A stretch of DNA of 64,000 nucleotides from Phormidium tenue FACHB-1052 (GTDB lineage: Bacteria; Cyanobacteriota; Cyanobacteriia; Phormidesmidales; Phormidesmidaceae): the NCBI RefSeq assembly GCF_014696675.1, contig NZ_JACJQN010000011.1:124001-188000 (forward strand), written 5' to 3'. Positions 1 through 9,105 of the stretch are shown here, piece after piece. The position numbers and the translations under genes are program-made. The notes under the pieces were generated by a model. It worked only from the letters and a program-made list of their open reading frames with translations. It was not told the origin of the DNA and made no database searches. Each line of letters starts with the position of its first letter. The first letter of the stretch is position 1.

Positions 1-781
1 GCTGATCACCAGCGAGCTAGCCCGCGAGCGAGGCATTACCCAAGACGAGGCCTACGGTCAGCTAATCGACCTCAGCCCCTTTGAACTCAAGACTCGCCTG
101 CGCCAGGTGCTGGCCGGGTTCGACGGGCTCAATCAGTCGATCTTTCGCCGCGAGTCACTGCACGTTAAGCCCCACAATCCGATCAACTGGCAGGTGGTGC
201 CCACTGACATTGAGCCCGCCGCCGAAGAAGCCGAAGCACCCACTGCCCACGACTGGTGGCGTAAGCGGGTGATCGACGGCGAAATCGCCCGCATCTCGGA
301 GGAGTTTTATACCCAGGTGTGGGAGGTGCTGAAGCACTCTAGGGGAATCGTGATCGGCAATAAGTTTGACCGCAAGAATAGGTTGGATAGCGATCGCATC
401 CTCTCCGAAATGACCCCCGGTGAGCAAAACTTTGAGCGCCGCATCACCCACCTGCTAAACAAGATTCAGGCTCCCGAATACCGCCATGTCAACCTCGAAG
501 CCCTGCGCGAAATGGGCGAAATTTTTAAGGTCAACCCCGATCTCTACTTTGAAGACCACATCTATCTCGATGTGCTGATCGGCCACGCCGTCCGCCTTGG
601 CTGGCTCGACCACCAGCCCGATCGCGCCGCCTTCTACGAATCCGAGAAAGCCGCTGCCTGGCAGGCGTTTTATCGGCTACCGCCGACCCAGTGCGCCACC
701 TATATTGCCATGGGGCTTCAGTTCCTCACGGTGCTAGGTGAAACCGAGACCGGTTCTGAGGCTGTGGAAGACGTGGCATAA
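1..781 (+). CDS. Phosphorylase-kinase alpha/beta-like (GH15-type) protein, C-terminal part
   Basis: The frame is open from base 2 and the start lies before the window, so about 259 residues of the C-terminus are visible. The segment MTPGEQNFERRI followed by LLNKIQAPEYRHVNLEAL resembles the conserved C-terminal region of phosphorylase b kinase regulatory subunits, where MTPGE and PEYRQ are hallmarks. An upstream stretch with DEAYGQLIDLSPFELK also fits that family. Cyanobacterial members are long GH15-superfamily proteins of uncertain substrate, presumed to act on glucans. The catalytic (alpha/alpha)6 domain would be outside the window, so activity cannot be judged. The family call is firm; the physiological role is not. 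Confidence 0.75.
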   Translation, partial: LITSELARERGITQDEAYGQLIDLSPFELKTRLRQVLAGFDGLNQSIFRRESLHVKPHNPINWQVVPTDIEPAAEEAEAPTAHDWWRKRVIDGEIARISEEFYTQVWEVLKHSRGIVIGNKFDRKNRLDSDRILSEMTPGEQNFERRITHLLNKIQAPEYRHVNLEALREMGEIFKVNPDLYFEDHIYLDVLIGHAVRLGWLDHQPDRAAFYESEKAAAWQAFYRLPPTQCATYIAMGLQFLTVLGETETGSEAVEDVA

Positions 782-959
782 AGTTACTGCCTGCCCTAGA
801 CCCCAGGGTTCTGGCCCTAAACCCTGAAACCATCGGCAATGACTGTAGACTCCTGGGATCTTCTTGCTCTAAAAACAGTGAGAGGTTAAGGCAAGAGAAC
901 CGTATGATCTCTAGGGTTGAGGCTTGTACCCCAATGGAATATGCCAGCGAATTAAATCA

Positions 960-1952
960 ATGAAAACTGTTTTTGTCGCTGTATCGCTAGCGCTGGGACT
1001 GCCGCTAGTGGCCCTGGCAGGCACCTTCGCTTACATTAGCTCGCCTAACGGTAATGAGGCTGACTACGACAATCTGCTCACCTATGAGGCCTACCCGCCC
1101 GGCACCGCTAACCCTGAGCAGCTTAGCGTAGTCAGCTACAACATTGGCTACCTGTCGGGGCTGACCAACCAGCAGGCGGTCGAGCGGGACAAAACCCTGT
1201 TTGAGGCGAACCAGGCCACGGCGATCGCGGCCCTAAAAACTCGCCAACCCGATATTCTGGCGCTGCAAGAAATCGACTTCGACGCCTACCGCTCGTTTAA
1301 CCTCAACCAGCAGTACGCGGTTTCGGCGGCGCTGGAGATGGCCTTTGGGGCGATCGCCGTCAACTGGGACAAACGCTACGTGCCCTTTCCCTACTGGCCA
1401 CCCCAGGCTCACTACAAACAGGTGATCTCGGGGCAGGCCGTGCTCAGCCGCTACCCCATTCGCCGCAATGAACGGCTAGTGCTAGAAAAGGTGCCCACGA
1501 ATCCGTTTTACTACAATGCGCTGTACCTCGATCGCGTCGCCCAAGTCACCGAAATCGACGTCTCCGACCAAACACTGATCGTGATCAACGTTCACCTCGA
1601 AGCGTTTGACGCCCCTACCCGCACCCGTCAAACTCAGGTGGTGCGCGAGTTAGCCGAGGGCTACGCCAAGGACTACCCCGTTTTGCTGGTGGGCGACTTC
1701 AACAGCAGCCTCAACCGCGACGAGGGCGACGAGCCGCGATCGATTGGCATCCTGCTCGACTCCCCGGTGCTGGCCTCGGCCCTGCCCACCGCTCCGTCGT
1801 CATTTACCTTTCCGTCTGACCAGCCCCAGGACGTTCTCGACTACATCTTTTACACCCCCGCCACCCTAGAAGTGGTAGCTGCCGAAGTCGTCGCCGAGGC
1901 GGCCCAGGCATCAGACCACCTACCCATACAGGCTCAGGTGCGGCTGCGCTGA
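960..1952 (+). CDS. Secreted endonuclease/exonuclease/phosphatase-family hydrolase
   Basis: A 330-residue protein starting at the ATG at 960, chosen because it places a signal peptide (MKTVFVAVSLALGLPLVALA) at the N-terminus; an in-frame extension to 924 would bury it. The EEP (DNase I-like) fold motifs occur in order: SYNIGYL, the metal-binding Glu in LALQEIDFD, the His in INVHLEAFD, VGDFNSSLNRDE (Asp and Asn), and the closing SDHLPI. The family hydrolyses phosphodiester or phosphate ester bonds in DNA, sphingomyelin or phosphoinositides with a divalent metal. The export signal suggests a periplasmic or extracellular substrate. It is a single-gene unit, and nothing in the context fixes the substrate. 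Confidence 0.85.
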   Translation: MKTVFVAVSLALGLPLVALAGTFAYISSPNGNEADYDNLLTYEAYPPGTANPEQLSVVSYNIGYLSGLTNQQAVERDKTLFEANQATAIAALKTRQPDILALQEIDFDAYRSFNLNQQYAVSAALEMAFGAIAVNWDKRYVPFPYWPPQAHYKQVISGQAVLSRYPIRRNERLVLEKVPTNPFYYNALYLDRVAQVTEIDVSDQTLIVINVHLEAFDAPTRTRQTQVVRELAEGYAKDYPVLLVGDFNSSLNRDEGDEPRSIGILLDSPVLASALPTAPSSFTFPSDQPQDVLDYIFYTPATLEVVAAEVVAEAAQASDHLPIQAQVRLR

Positions 1953-2049
1953 GCGGTAATTTCAACTGTTCGTCCCCGACCCAGATTGCTGAAGAGCGAT
2001 AGTGCCCTGTCTATACTAGAGTCGCAGGGTTTTAGTCAGGCGGCTACCC

Positions 2050-2625
2050 ATGGTTTCTACTTCTCAATACCCCTCTTTAACGCCGCAAGCTTATTTTGAG
2101 TGGGAAGCCCAACAGGAGTTGCGGTACGAGTATTTTGATGGTGACGTTTTTGCCATGGCGGGGGGCTCGCTGCCCCATGCCGATATTGCTTTGAATATTG
2201 CCAGTCTTTTGCGATCGCAGCTGCGCGGACGTTGCAAAGTCAGAAACTCTGATGCCAAGGTCGGTATCACTGACAATGGCCCGTTTGTTTATCCCGACAT
2301 CAGCGTGACCTGTGACGATCGAGATCGCACGGCTCAAAAGTTTTCCCGCTACCCCTGCTTAATTGTAGAAGTCATTTCTCCCAGTACCGAGGCTTACGAC
2401 CGAGGCGGTAAATTCGCCCTCTACCGACGCCTCGAAACCCTTCAGGAATACGTTCTAGTCGGCTCAGAGAGCAAAACAGTTGAGATATTTCGGCGCGACG
2501 CTCAGGGCAACTGGATGTTTATTCCCCATCAAGAAAACGACGAGATTCAGCTAACCAGTGTCGGAGTTACTGTTTCAATGGCTGAGATCTATGCCGATGT
2601 TGTTCTTGAAGCCTTTGAGGCCTAA
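2050..2625 (+). CDS. Uma2 family restriction-endonuclease-like protein
   Basis: A 191-residue protein of the Uma2/DUF820 family, PD-(D/E)XK-fold proteins greatly expanded in cyanobacteria. The catalytic-type residues appear as YPDISV, LIVEVISPSTE and the later Lys in DRGGKFALYR, with the family-typical EYVLV strand after them. The N-terminus (TPQAYFEWEAQQELRYEYFDG) is the usual Uma2 entry. Its 3' end overlaps that of the converging endonuclease III gene by four bases. The cellular role of Uma2 proteins is unsettled; DNA cleavage or a mobile-element link is assumed from the fold only. Confidence 0.88.
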   Translation: MVSTSQYPSLTPQAYFEWEAQQELRYEYFDGDVFAMAGGSLPHADIALNIASLLRSQLRGRCKVRNSDAKVGITDNGPFVYPDISVTCDDRDRTAQKFSRYPCLIVEVISPSTEAYDRGGKFALYRRLETLQEYVLVGSESKTVEIFRRDAQGNWMFIPHQENDEIQLTSVGVTVSMAEIYADVVLEAFEA

Positions 2626-3284
2626 CTCCGCGCGACTCCCACCTGAGCGCACATATTGGCTAGGGGGCAGCGCCCACACTTAGGCCGATCGCCCGTGCAG
2701 ATGTGTTTGCCAAAGGGCACCAGTAACTGGTTGATCTCAACCCAGTAGGGTTGCGGCAGTTTAGCTTCCAGGGCCGTCATCGTCTTTTCGGGCGACTTGG
2801 TTTGCACGTAGCCCCAGCGGTTGGTGACCCGGTGCACATGCACATCGACACTGATGCAGGGGTAGCCCAACGCCACCCCCAGCGCCAGGTGGGCACACTT
2901 CGGCCCCACCCCTTTGAACTGCATCAACACCTCGGGGTCGGCGGGCAGGTTGCCGTCCAGCTCAGCCAAAATTTGCTGAGAAATTTGGTGGATCTGTGGA
3001 GCTTTGTTCTCGGCAAAGGTAGACCCTTGAATCAAGGCCAAAATCTCTTCTACCTCTAGCCCGACCATTTGCTCTGGCGATCGCGCCCTTGCAAACAACC
3101 GCTGCGCCACCGGCACGCTCACCTCATCGTAGGTGCGAATGGAAATAATGCAGGCGACGAGCTGCTCGTAGACCGTGTCAAAGCCCTCCTCCGCCAGTTG
3201 AAACATAGCGGCTTTGGGAAACGGGGCCACTGCCTCGCGCAGCAGGGCGATCGCCCGATCGATATCAAACTCCTTAGCAGTCAC
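2622..3284 (-). CDS. nth: Endonuclease III-type DNA glycosylase/AP lyase
   Basis: A 220-residue base-excision repair enzyme that removes oxidised pyrimidines and cleaves the abasic site. The helix-hairpin-helix FKGVGPKCAHLAL carries the catalytic Lys (K129), and the Asp is in SVDVHVHRV (D147). The [4Fe-4S] cluster motif C-X6-C-X2-C-X5-C is complete near the C-terminus (C196, C203, C206, C212). The length matches the family. The first residues differ from E. coli Nth and the protein belongs to a divergent clade, so a nth symbol is reasonable but a paralogue with other lesion preference is possible. It runs convergent to the Uma2 gene. Confidence 0.88.
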   Translation of the reverse strand: MTAKEFDIDRAIALLREAVAPFPKAAMFQLAEEGFDTVYEQLVACIISIRTYDEVSVPVAQRLFARARSPEQMVGLEVEEILALIQGSTFAENKAPQIHQISQQILAELDGNLPADPEVLMQFKGVGPKCAHLALGVALGYPCISVDVHVHRVTNRWGYVQTKSPEKTMTALEAKLPQPYWVEINQLLVPFGKHICTGDRPKCGRCPLANMCAQVGVARS

Positions 3285-3314
3285 GACGCTACAGAGATGC
3301 AGAACTCAGCGAAA

Positions 3315-4277
3315 CTAGCTCATCACCAGGGGAGCCATTAGCTCGGGGTCTTGGAACAGCGGCGTGCTCAGGTAGCGCTCGCCAAAGCTGGGCTGAATGA
3401 TTACAATCAGCTTGCCGTCGTTTTCGGGTCGCAGGCCTACCTCCACGGCAGCCTTGACGGCGGCCCCGGTGGAAATGCCCGAGAGCAGACCCTCTTCGCG
3501 GGCGAGGCGGCGACCGTAGGCGATCGCATCCTCATCGGACACCTGCACCACCTCGTCGATCAGAGCTACGTTCAGCACTTCGGGCACAAACCCTGCCCCA
3601 ATGCCCTGAATCTTGTGGGAGCCGGGTCGCCCACCCGAGAGCACGGGGCTGTTGATGGGTTCGACGGCGATCGCCTTAAACCCCGGCTTGCGCTGCTTCA
3701 GTACATCGGCTACGCCAGTAATCGTGCCGCCCGTGCCTACACCCGCCACCAAAATATCGACCTGGCCATCGGTGTCAGCCCAAATTTCTTCAGCAGTGGT
3801 GCGGCGGTGAATATCGGGGTTGGCCGGGTTGCGAAACTGTTGCAGCATGTAGGCATCGGGCAGGCTATCGAGAATATCCTGCGCCCGCTGAATGCAGCCC
3901 GACATGCCCGCCACGCCGGGGGTCAGCTCTAGCTCGGCCCCGTAGGCCCGCAGCATGGCCCGCCGCTCGGAACTCATAGTTTCAGGCATGGTGAGAATCA
4001 GGCGATAGCCCTTCGCTGCCGCCGCCATGGCTAGAGCAATGCCGGTGTTGCCCGAGGTGGGCTCGACCAGGGTGGTTTTTCCGGGAGTGATCAGCCCTTC
4101 GGCTTCGGCGGCCTCGATCATATTGATGCCAATGCGGTCTTTGACCGAGGCTGAGGGGTTCATGCCCTCTAGCTTGATCACTAGCCGGGCTAGGCAGCCG
4201 GCCTCTTGGGGAATGCGGTTGAGCTGCACCAGGGGGGTGCGGCCAATTAGTTGAGTCACGTTTTCGGCAATTCGCAT
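3315..4277 (-). CDS. cysK: Cysteine synthase A (O-acetylserine sulfhydrylase)
   Basis: A 320-residue PLP enzyme making cysteine from O-acetylserine and sulfide. The Schiff-base Lys is K46 in [11 protein letters not shown]; the substrate loop PTSGNTG (about 73-79) and the phosphate-binding GVGTGGT (about 179-185) are intact. The length is typical of CysK. It lies nine bases downstream of an Rrf2-family regulator on the same strand, so the two are probably co-transcribed. This parallels CymR-CysK of Firmicutes, where the regulator and CysK form a complex; that parallel is inference here. Confidence 0.95.
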   Translation of the reverse strand: MRIAENVTQLIGRTPLVQLNRIPQEAGCLARLVIKLEGMNPSASVKDRIGINMIEAAEAEGLITPGKTTLVEPTSGNTGIALAMAAAAKGYRLILTMPETMSSERRAMLRAYGAELELTPGVAGMSGCIQRAQDILDSLPDAYMLQQFRNPANPDIHRRTTAEEIWADTDGQVDILVAGVGTGGTITGVADVLKQRKPGFKAIAVEPINSPVLSGGRPGSHKIQGIGAGFVPEVLNVALIDEVVQVSDEDAIAYGRRLAREEGLLSGISTGAAVKAAVEVGLRPENDGKLIVIIQPSFGERYLSTPLFQDPELMAPLVMS

Positions 4278-4286
4278 GGGCCTGGC

Positions 4287-4721
4287 CTAGATGTAATACA
4301 TAATGTCGACTTGCTGTTGGGCGTTGCGCTTTTCGACCATGTCTTGCAGGGTGTACTTGTGCAGCACCCCCTCGGCGGCCTGGCGCACCTCTCCCCACAC
4401 ACCTTGAATCACCTGCGCTTCTGGCGTGTTAGACACCTGGGTGGGGTCGGCCTGGGGCTCAAACCCTTCGATGCAGCTCACCACATCATAGAGGGTAATC
4501 TTCCACGGATCACGGGCTAGCAGATAGCCCCCGCGCGCGCCCCGCTGGCTCTTGACCAGGCCCGCCCGGCGCAGGGTGGCCAGCAGTTGTTCCAGATAGC
4601 GATCGGGAATATTCTGCTGGCTGGCAATCTGCCGAATTTGCAGCGGCTCGCCGCTGGCATAGTGGGGGCTCAGCTCTAGCAGCGCTAGCAGAGCGTATTC
4701 ACTTTTAGAAGACAAATCCAC
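4287..4721 (-). CDS. Rrf2-family transcriptional regulator upstream of cysK
   Basis: A winged-helix regulator of 144 residues when read from the GTG at 4721, which starts the protein at VDLSSKSEYALLALLEL, the usual beginning of cyanobacterial Rrf2 proteins. A longer reading to an ATG at 4772 adds 17 residues with no family similarity. The DNA-binding helix region is IPDRYLEQLLATLRRAGLV followed by the wing SQRGARGGYLLA. Only one Cys is present (SCIEGFEP), so the three-Cys [Fe-S] cluster of IscR-type members is absent, as in the cysteine regulator CymR. It is the first gene of an apparent operon with cysK. Confidence 0.9.
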   Translation of the reverse strand: MDLSSKSEYALLALLELSPHYASGEPLQIRQIASQQNIPDRYLEQLLATLRRAGLVKSQRGARGGYLLARDPWKITLYDVVSCIEGFEPQADPTQVSNTPEAQVIQGVWGEVRQAAEGVLHKYTLQDMVEKRNAQQQVDIMYYI

Positions 4722-4992
4722 AGGGCGGGCGGGGTAAAGAGCGATACGGTTTATTATACTCCGGTTCTCCACTGGGGTTTGCAGGATTGTGCGATCGCGA
4801 AAAAACTGCTGGATTTGTATTGGGCTTCACTAAACGTCATAGGGCTTCGGGGTACTGTGCTGGGAGGCAGAAGGTGTTCTGGGATACATAGATATAGGGG
4901 CGATCGCACTTACTCCCCAGACCATCGCCCCAGCGCCCTCCTCCCAGTCACGGCTTCAGCACCGCAGGCAAACCTCTGGCAGGCCCTTCTCA

Positions 4993-6114
4993 ATGAGCCC
5001 ACTGCATCTGGTTGTTGATCAACTCGTTGGCCCTACGGCTTCTGCCCCGGCTGCTCCAACCGCTTCCCCAGTGCCCCTAGAGGGCTTAGCCGATTTTCTG
5101 GAAATTCTGCAATTTTTGATTCGCGAGCCCTCGGTGGTCGGCAGCGAAGACTCGTTTTTTCGGGTGTTGCGGCGCGAGCTAGACGAGGTGGGGGCCGAGG
5201 TCAGCTACTACCACGGCGTCTTGGTGGCCCAGGGTCGCCGCCCCCACGACCTGATGCTGTCGGCCCACATCGATCGCCACGGCCTGCTCTGCACCGGCCC
5301 CAACGAGTTTCAGTATGCCGCTTTCATCGCGGGCAACCAGGGCGAGCTAACCGGCGACTCGGTTTCAGAGCAGATGCTGCACACCATCGAAAACCGCTTT
5401 CAGGGGCAGCGGGTGCAGGCCCACCTGCCCTACACCGGCACCTACATCGGCCAGGGAATCATCACCAACTCCTACATTTGCCCCGAGCGCAAGAACCTGA
5501 TCTTTGAGGTCGATGGGCTTGACTACCTTCAGCCCGGCACCCCGATCTCGTTCTTAGACCGTCTGCAATTTAAGGATGGCTACATTTCGGCTCAGCTCGA
5601 CAATGTGATTAGCGCCGCCATCATTATTTTTCTGTTTCGCTGTGGGTTTGAGGGCACCGCCCTGTTCACCGCCCAGGAAGAGTCGGGTCGCAGCTGGCGC
5701 TACGCCCTGTCGTGGTTTCAGCGGCAGCGCATCGCGACCCAGCGGTTGGTCGCCCTCGACACCAGCCCCTACCACAGCCGCGAGGCCGCCGACGAGCAGC
5801 TCGTCACCCTGCGCCGCAAAGACGCCAGCGCCGACTTTGCCCCCGGCATTACCCAAGAGCTGGCCGATCGCTGCGATCAGCTCGGCCTTGCCTACAGCTA
5901 CAAAGACGACTACATCGCTGCCCAAAACCTGAGCCGCCTCAAGCCCTACTCTTTGGGCCGCACCGAGATGGGCCGTCTGACAGCAGCGACAGAAGGATCA
6001 GTGACCGGCACCACGCTGCAAATTCCTACCACCGAATACCACACCGCCACCGAGACCGCGTCGCTGGCTTCGGTGGCGGCGGTAATTCGCCTGTTGCAGA
6101 CCTATCTTGACTAA
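4993..6114 (+). CDS. M42/M20-like zinc metallopeptidase
   Basis: A 373-residue protein with the co-catalytic zinc aminopeptidase signature: SAHIDRHG (first His/Asp), QLDNVISA (bridging Asp), AQEESG (catalytic and binding Glu), ALDTSPY (Asp) and a C-terminal His in TTEYHTATE. The order and spacing fit clan MH, family M42-like. It probably trims peptides in the cytosol; there is no signal peptide. The first about 30 residues are low-complexity (Ala/Pro/Ser), so the true start could be slightly downstream. A second, more canonical M42 protein lies at 27387-28421. Confidence 0.8.
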   Translation: MSPLHLVVDQLVGPTASAPAAPTASPVPLEGLADFLEILQFLIREPSVVGSEDSFFRVLRRELDEVGAEVSYYHGVLVAQGRRPHDLMLSAHIDRHGLLCTGPNEFQYAAFIAGNQGELTGDSVSEQMLHTIENRFQGQRVQAHLPYTGTYIGQGIITNSYICPERKNLIFEVDGLDYLQPGTPISFLDRLQFKDGYISAQLDNVISAAIIIFLFRCGFEGTALFTAQEESGRSWRYALSWFQRQRIATQRLVALDTSPYHSREAADEQLVTLRRKDASADFAPGITQELADRCDQLGLAYSYKDDYIAAQNLSRLKPYSLGRTEMGRLTAATEGSVTGTTLQIPTTEYHTATETASLASVAAVIRLLQTYLD

Positions 6115-6269
6115 CCCAGGGGCTTTAAGGTTGTTACAAAACCTCAGTTTCTCGCCAAAAGCTGCACAGGCCATAATAGGGCTAATACTGGCAAACCGTA
6201 ACCGTTCTTTGAGCGGAGTCGAAGAGAACAGTGGTCTAGAAACTAGCAGAGCCTGGTAAAGCTGCAATC

Positions 6270-6464
6270 ATGAAAACGAATATCGAAATTGATGATGCTT
6301 TGGTTGCCGATGCCTTGCGGGCGACTGGGCTAGAAACCACAGATAAGGTGGTCGAACTCGCCTTAAAGCTGTTGATTCAAATCAAACGGCAGGAAACTAT
6401 CAAAACCTTTCGGGGCCAGTTACCTTGGGATGGTGACCTAGGTGCTGCGAGAACAGACCCATGA
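6270..6464 (+). CDS. vapB: VapB-type antitoxin
   Basis: A 64-residue protein beginning MKTNIEIDDALVADALRATG, the compact N-terminal DNA-binding domain of VapB/MazE-like antitoxins; the C-terminal tail (FRGQLPWDGDLGA) is the usual toxin-neutralising segment. The stop codon overlaps the start of the downstream PIN-domain toxin in an ATGA junction, so the two are translationally coupled. Such pairs normally repress their own promoter. Confidence 0.88.
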   Translation: MKTNIEIDDALVADALRATGLETTDKVVELALKLLIQIKRQETIKTFRGQLPWDGDLGAARTDP

Positions 6465-6862
6465 TCTTGGTTGGTTCCAGCGTGTGGATTGACTACTTCA
6501 ACGGTCAAAATACACCCCAGGTCGAGCTGCTTGATCAGCTTCTCAGTACGCAACCGTTAGCCATTGGCGACATAATCCTGACGGAGGTCTTGCAGGGATT
6601 CCGCCAAGATGCAGACTATGTCACAGCCAAGCAAATCCTTACCTCACTGACTATATTTCAGCTAATCAATACTGACTTAGCTATCAACAGCGCCGATAAC
6701 TTTCGTACCCTTCGCAAACGAGGCATCACAGTACGAAGAACCGTCGACGTGATTATTGCCACCTTTTGCATTGAAGCGAAGCACGCCCTCTTGTTCTCCG
6801 ATCGCGATTTCATCCCCTTTGTGCAGCATCTTGGCCTCAATGCGGTACGAATGCCCGAATGA
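6461..6862 (+). CDS. vapC: VapC-type PIN-domain toxin ribonuclease
   Basis: A 133-residue PIN-domain protein. The acidic active-site residues are visible in MILVGSSVWIDYFNG (Asp), the Glu in DIILTEVLQGF, VDVIIATF (Asp), and SDRDF near the C-terminus. The canonical first Asp of VapC (VDSSVWID) is Gly here (VGSSVWID), a substitution also seen in some homologues. VapC toxins cleave specific tRNAs or rRNA and are held inactive by VapB. It overlaps vapB by four bases. Target RNA cannot be inferred. Confidence 0.88.
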   Translation: MILVGSSVWIDYFNGQNTPQVELLDQLLSTQPLAIGDIILTEVLQGFRQDADYVTAKQILTSLTIFQLINTDLAINSADNFRTLRKRGITVRRTVDVIIATFCIEAKHALLFSDRDFIPFVQHLGLNAVRMPE

Positions 6863-6896
6863 CAAAAGGCCAGCGTCGGGGATGGCTATCCAGCTG

Positions 6897-7775
6897 CTAG
6901 TTTGGGAATCCATCGCTATCAATGCCGAGGGAAAGCTGGTAGATTGCTTTCTTGGATTGTCCGGTGGCTTTGGCGAGCTGGCGGCTGGCATCGGCCCGAG
7001 ACATACCCTGGCGCAGCAGCTGTTCTAGTTCTGCCCTGATGGCTTCATTTGAAAGGACGGGCGCTTCGCGAGATGCGCCCTGAATCACGACGGTAAATTC
7101 GCCCTTGGGGGCTTCAGCCTGGTAGTGTGCCAGGGCGTCGCCCAGGGTGCCGCGCCAAAATTCTTCAAAGCGTTTGGTCAGTTCGCGGCCCAGGGTGACG
7201 GGGCGATCGCCCCCCAAAGCAGCCACCAGATCCTCCAGGGTTTTGATCAGCTTGTGGGGCGCTTCGTAGAGCAAGATGGTGCGATTTTCCTGGGCGATCG
7301 CCTCTAGTCGCGCGGTTCTTTCCTTACCCTTGAGGGGCAAAAAGCCCTCAAAGACGAAGCGATCGCTGGGCAACCCCGCCACACACAGCGCCGTAATTGC
7401 CGCCGTTGACCCCGGAATGGGGATCACCGGAATCTCAGCCTCCACGCAGGCCGCAATCAGTTCATAGCCGGGGTCAGAAATTCCCGGCATCCCCGCATCT
7501 GACACTAGGGCAACGGCGTGCTGCCGCGCTTGCAGGTGGTGTAGCACCTCGCCAATGCGGCTGTGGCGGTTGTGCTCGTGGTAGCTAATCTGCGGCGTGG
7601 TGATTTGAAAATGCGCCAGCAGCTTGCCCGTGTGGCGGGTGTCTTCGGCGGCAATCAGATCGACTGCCTGCAACATTCGCACCGCTCGAAAGGTCATATC
7701 TTCGAGGTTGCCTAAAGGCGTGCCCACCACGTAGAGATGGCCAGGTTTGGGATCAGAGTCGGAGGCCGGAGGCAT
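6897..7775 (-). CDS. rsmI: 16S rRNA (cytidine-1402 2'-O)-methyltransferase
   Basis: A 292-residue SAM-dependent methyltransferase that modifies C1402 in the decoding centre of 16S rRNA. The family motifs are complete: LYVVGTPLGNLEDMTFRA near the N-terminus, AEDTRHTGKLL, SDAGMPGISDPGYEL, PGSTAAITAL and LYEAPHKLIKTL. The length is that of the E. coli enzyme. It stands alone, convergent to the vapC gene with a 34-base gap. Confidence 0.95.
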   Translation of the reverse strand: MPPASDSDPKPGHLYVVGTPLGNLEDMTFRAVRMLQAVDLIAAEDTRHTGKLLAHFQITTPQISYHEHNRHSRIGEVLHHLQARQHAVALVSDAGMPGISDPGYELIAACVEAEIPVIPIPGSTAAITALCVAGLPSDRFVFEGFLPLKGKERTARLEAIAQENRTILLYEAPHKLIKTLEDLVAALGGDRPVTLGRELTKRFEEFWRGTLGDALAHYQAEAPKGEFTVVIQGASREAPVLSNEAIRAELEQLLRQGMSRADASRQLAKATGQSKKAIYQLSLGIDSDGFPN

Positions 7776-7987
7776 GGGCGGTGGCGGTGGGGGCTAAGAG
7801 GTTAGTGTAGCGTTGGCAAGTTAGACGGTTGGCGGGTTAGGGGTTCTTGCATTAAAGCGCGATCGGGCAGCGACAGGAGAGCCGCTTGAAGAATGATGTT
7901 TTAAACCTGCCCGCAGAGCAATCGCCCCTGGCCTTGGGTGAGCCATACTAAACAGCAGTGGTTGAGTCAGTGCAAAGGAGAGTCGTG

Positions 7988-8563
7988 ATGAAACACCTTA
8001 CACCCTGGGGATTCATACTTGGAGCAGTGGCCCTGACGGTAGGGGCATCCCCGGCTCTGGCGCAGGGGCCTGAGGCGGTGGTAGCGGCTGAGAGTGCCCC
8101 GGCGGCTGAGGCGGCCCCGGTGTTAGAAACGACCACCTACGCCGATTTATTCTCTATTGCGTTTCCGGCTGGGTGGCAGGTGAGCGAACAGACCGAGGCT
8201 CCGCAGCTCGTCGCCGATAGCGCCGGGGCCAGCGGCAGTCTGCCTGCCATGCGCACCGAGGTCACCTGGCAAGAGGCACCCCCTCGCGAGGTCGTGGGCG
8301 AGTCGCTAGAGTCGCTGCGCGCCAATGGTTACACCGTCACCCGCTACGATGCCGTCACCATCGATGGAGTCACTGCCGTGCGCCTCTGGATTAGCGGCAT
8401 TCCTGAAGACCTGCCCAACGCGTTTATCACCTACGTGGGCTACCCCACCGCCACCGCCATCATCACCAGCTACTACGGCGACACCACCGACGATATCGAC
8501 CCGGTGTTGAATGCGATTCATCGGTCGTTTGCGCGATCGCAAGCGACCAGCACTGCGCCCTAA
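7988..8563 (+). CDS. Exported protein of unknown function, PsbP/Mog1-like fold possible
   Basis: A 191-residue protein read from the ATG at 7988, which has an AAGGAG-type ribosome site upstream and begins with a clear signal peptide ending PALAQG. After an Ala-rich linker comes a domain starting DLFSIAFPAGWQV, with alternating strands (TVTRYDAVTIDGVTAVRLWI, AFITYVGY) resembling PsbP-like or DUF1795 alpha/beta proteins; this resemblance is a fold impression, not a demonstrated homology. Expected location is periplasm or thylakoid lumen. No catalytic motif is evident and it sits alone. Confidence 0.7.
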   Translation: MKHLTPWGFILGAVALTVGASPALAQGPEAVVAAESAPAAEAAPVLETTTYADLFSIAFPAGWQVSEQTEAPQLVADSAGASGSLPAMRTEVTWQEAPPREVVGESLESLRANGYTVTRYDAVTIDGVTAVRLWISGIPEDLPNAFITYVGYPTATAIITSYYGDTTDDIDPVLNAIHRSFARSQATSTAP

Positions 8564-8670
8564 GACAACTAGCGGCACTAGAAAGGTTCAGGGTGCAAGG
8601 TTGCCCCTGTTGAAGTGAACGTTTGTTCCGTTTTCCCTTGAGACTGAAATTTACAGGCTTGATGGTAAAG

Positions 8671-9105
8671 ATGCCCTGGACCTACGACGATTATCCAACC
8701 TCCATGAAGAATCTGACCGCTGAGGTCAGGCGGAAGGCGATCGATATTGCCAATGCCTTACTGGAAGATGGATATGGGGATGGTCGGGCGATCGCGATCG
8801 CCACTGCCCAATCAGAAAAATGGGCCAAACGCCGCCATAAACAAATCGCCAAAAAGAATACCGGCGGCACCACAGGTCAGGCCGTTGCCGCCGATGATAC
8901 CAAAGGCGATGAAGATCCAATTCACGTTTTTGCTGACCCGGAAGAGTCGGGATGGATTGCAACCCAGGGCCAAAAACGGATCGCCCAGGGCAGCAAAAAA
9001 GCCGACGTGGTAGATAAAGCTAGTGAAAAAGCGAAAGCTCAAAAGACAGAACTCTGCATTCACAACAGGCAGGGCGACATCATTGAAGAACGGAATTATT
9101 CCTAA
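8671..9105 (+). CDS. DUF2188 domain protein
   Basis: A 144-residue protein when read from the ATG at 8671, where the family-typical MPWTYDDYPTSMKNL begins; in-frame ATGs at 8662 and 8623 are alternatives. The N-terminal third (AIDIANALLEDGYGDGRAIA) matches a short helical module often found at the start of such proteins. The C-terminal part (IHVFADPEESGWIATQGQKR to RQGDIIEERNYS) is the DUF2188 fold, which ends in a conserved RN(P/Y)S-like tail. The role is unknown; related proteins are often stress- or envelope-linked. The middle is Lys-rich and likely flexible. Confidence 0.8.
   Translation: MPWTYDDYPTSMKNLTAEVRRKAIDIANALLEDGYGDGRAIAIATAQSEKWAKRRHKQIAKKNTGGTTGQAVAADDTKGDEDPIHVFADPEESGWIATQGQKRIAQGSKKADVVDKASEKAKAQKTELCIHNRQGDIIEERNYS

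Noticed and set aside
4779-5018. A 79-residue plus-strand frame before the metallopeptidase
   Set aside because: No ribosome site, odd composition, and it overlaps the supported start at 4993.
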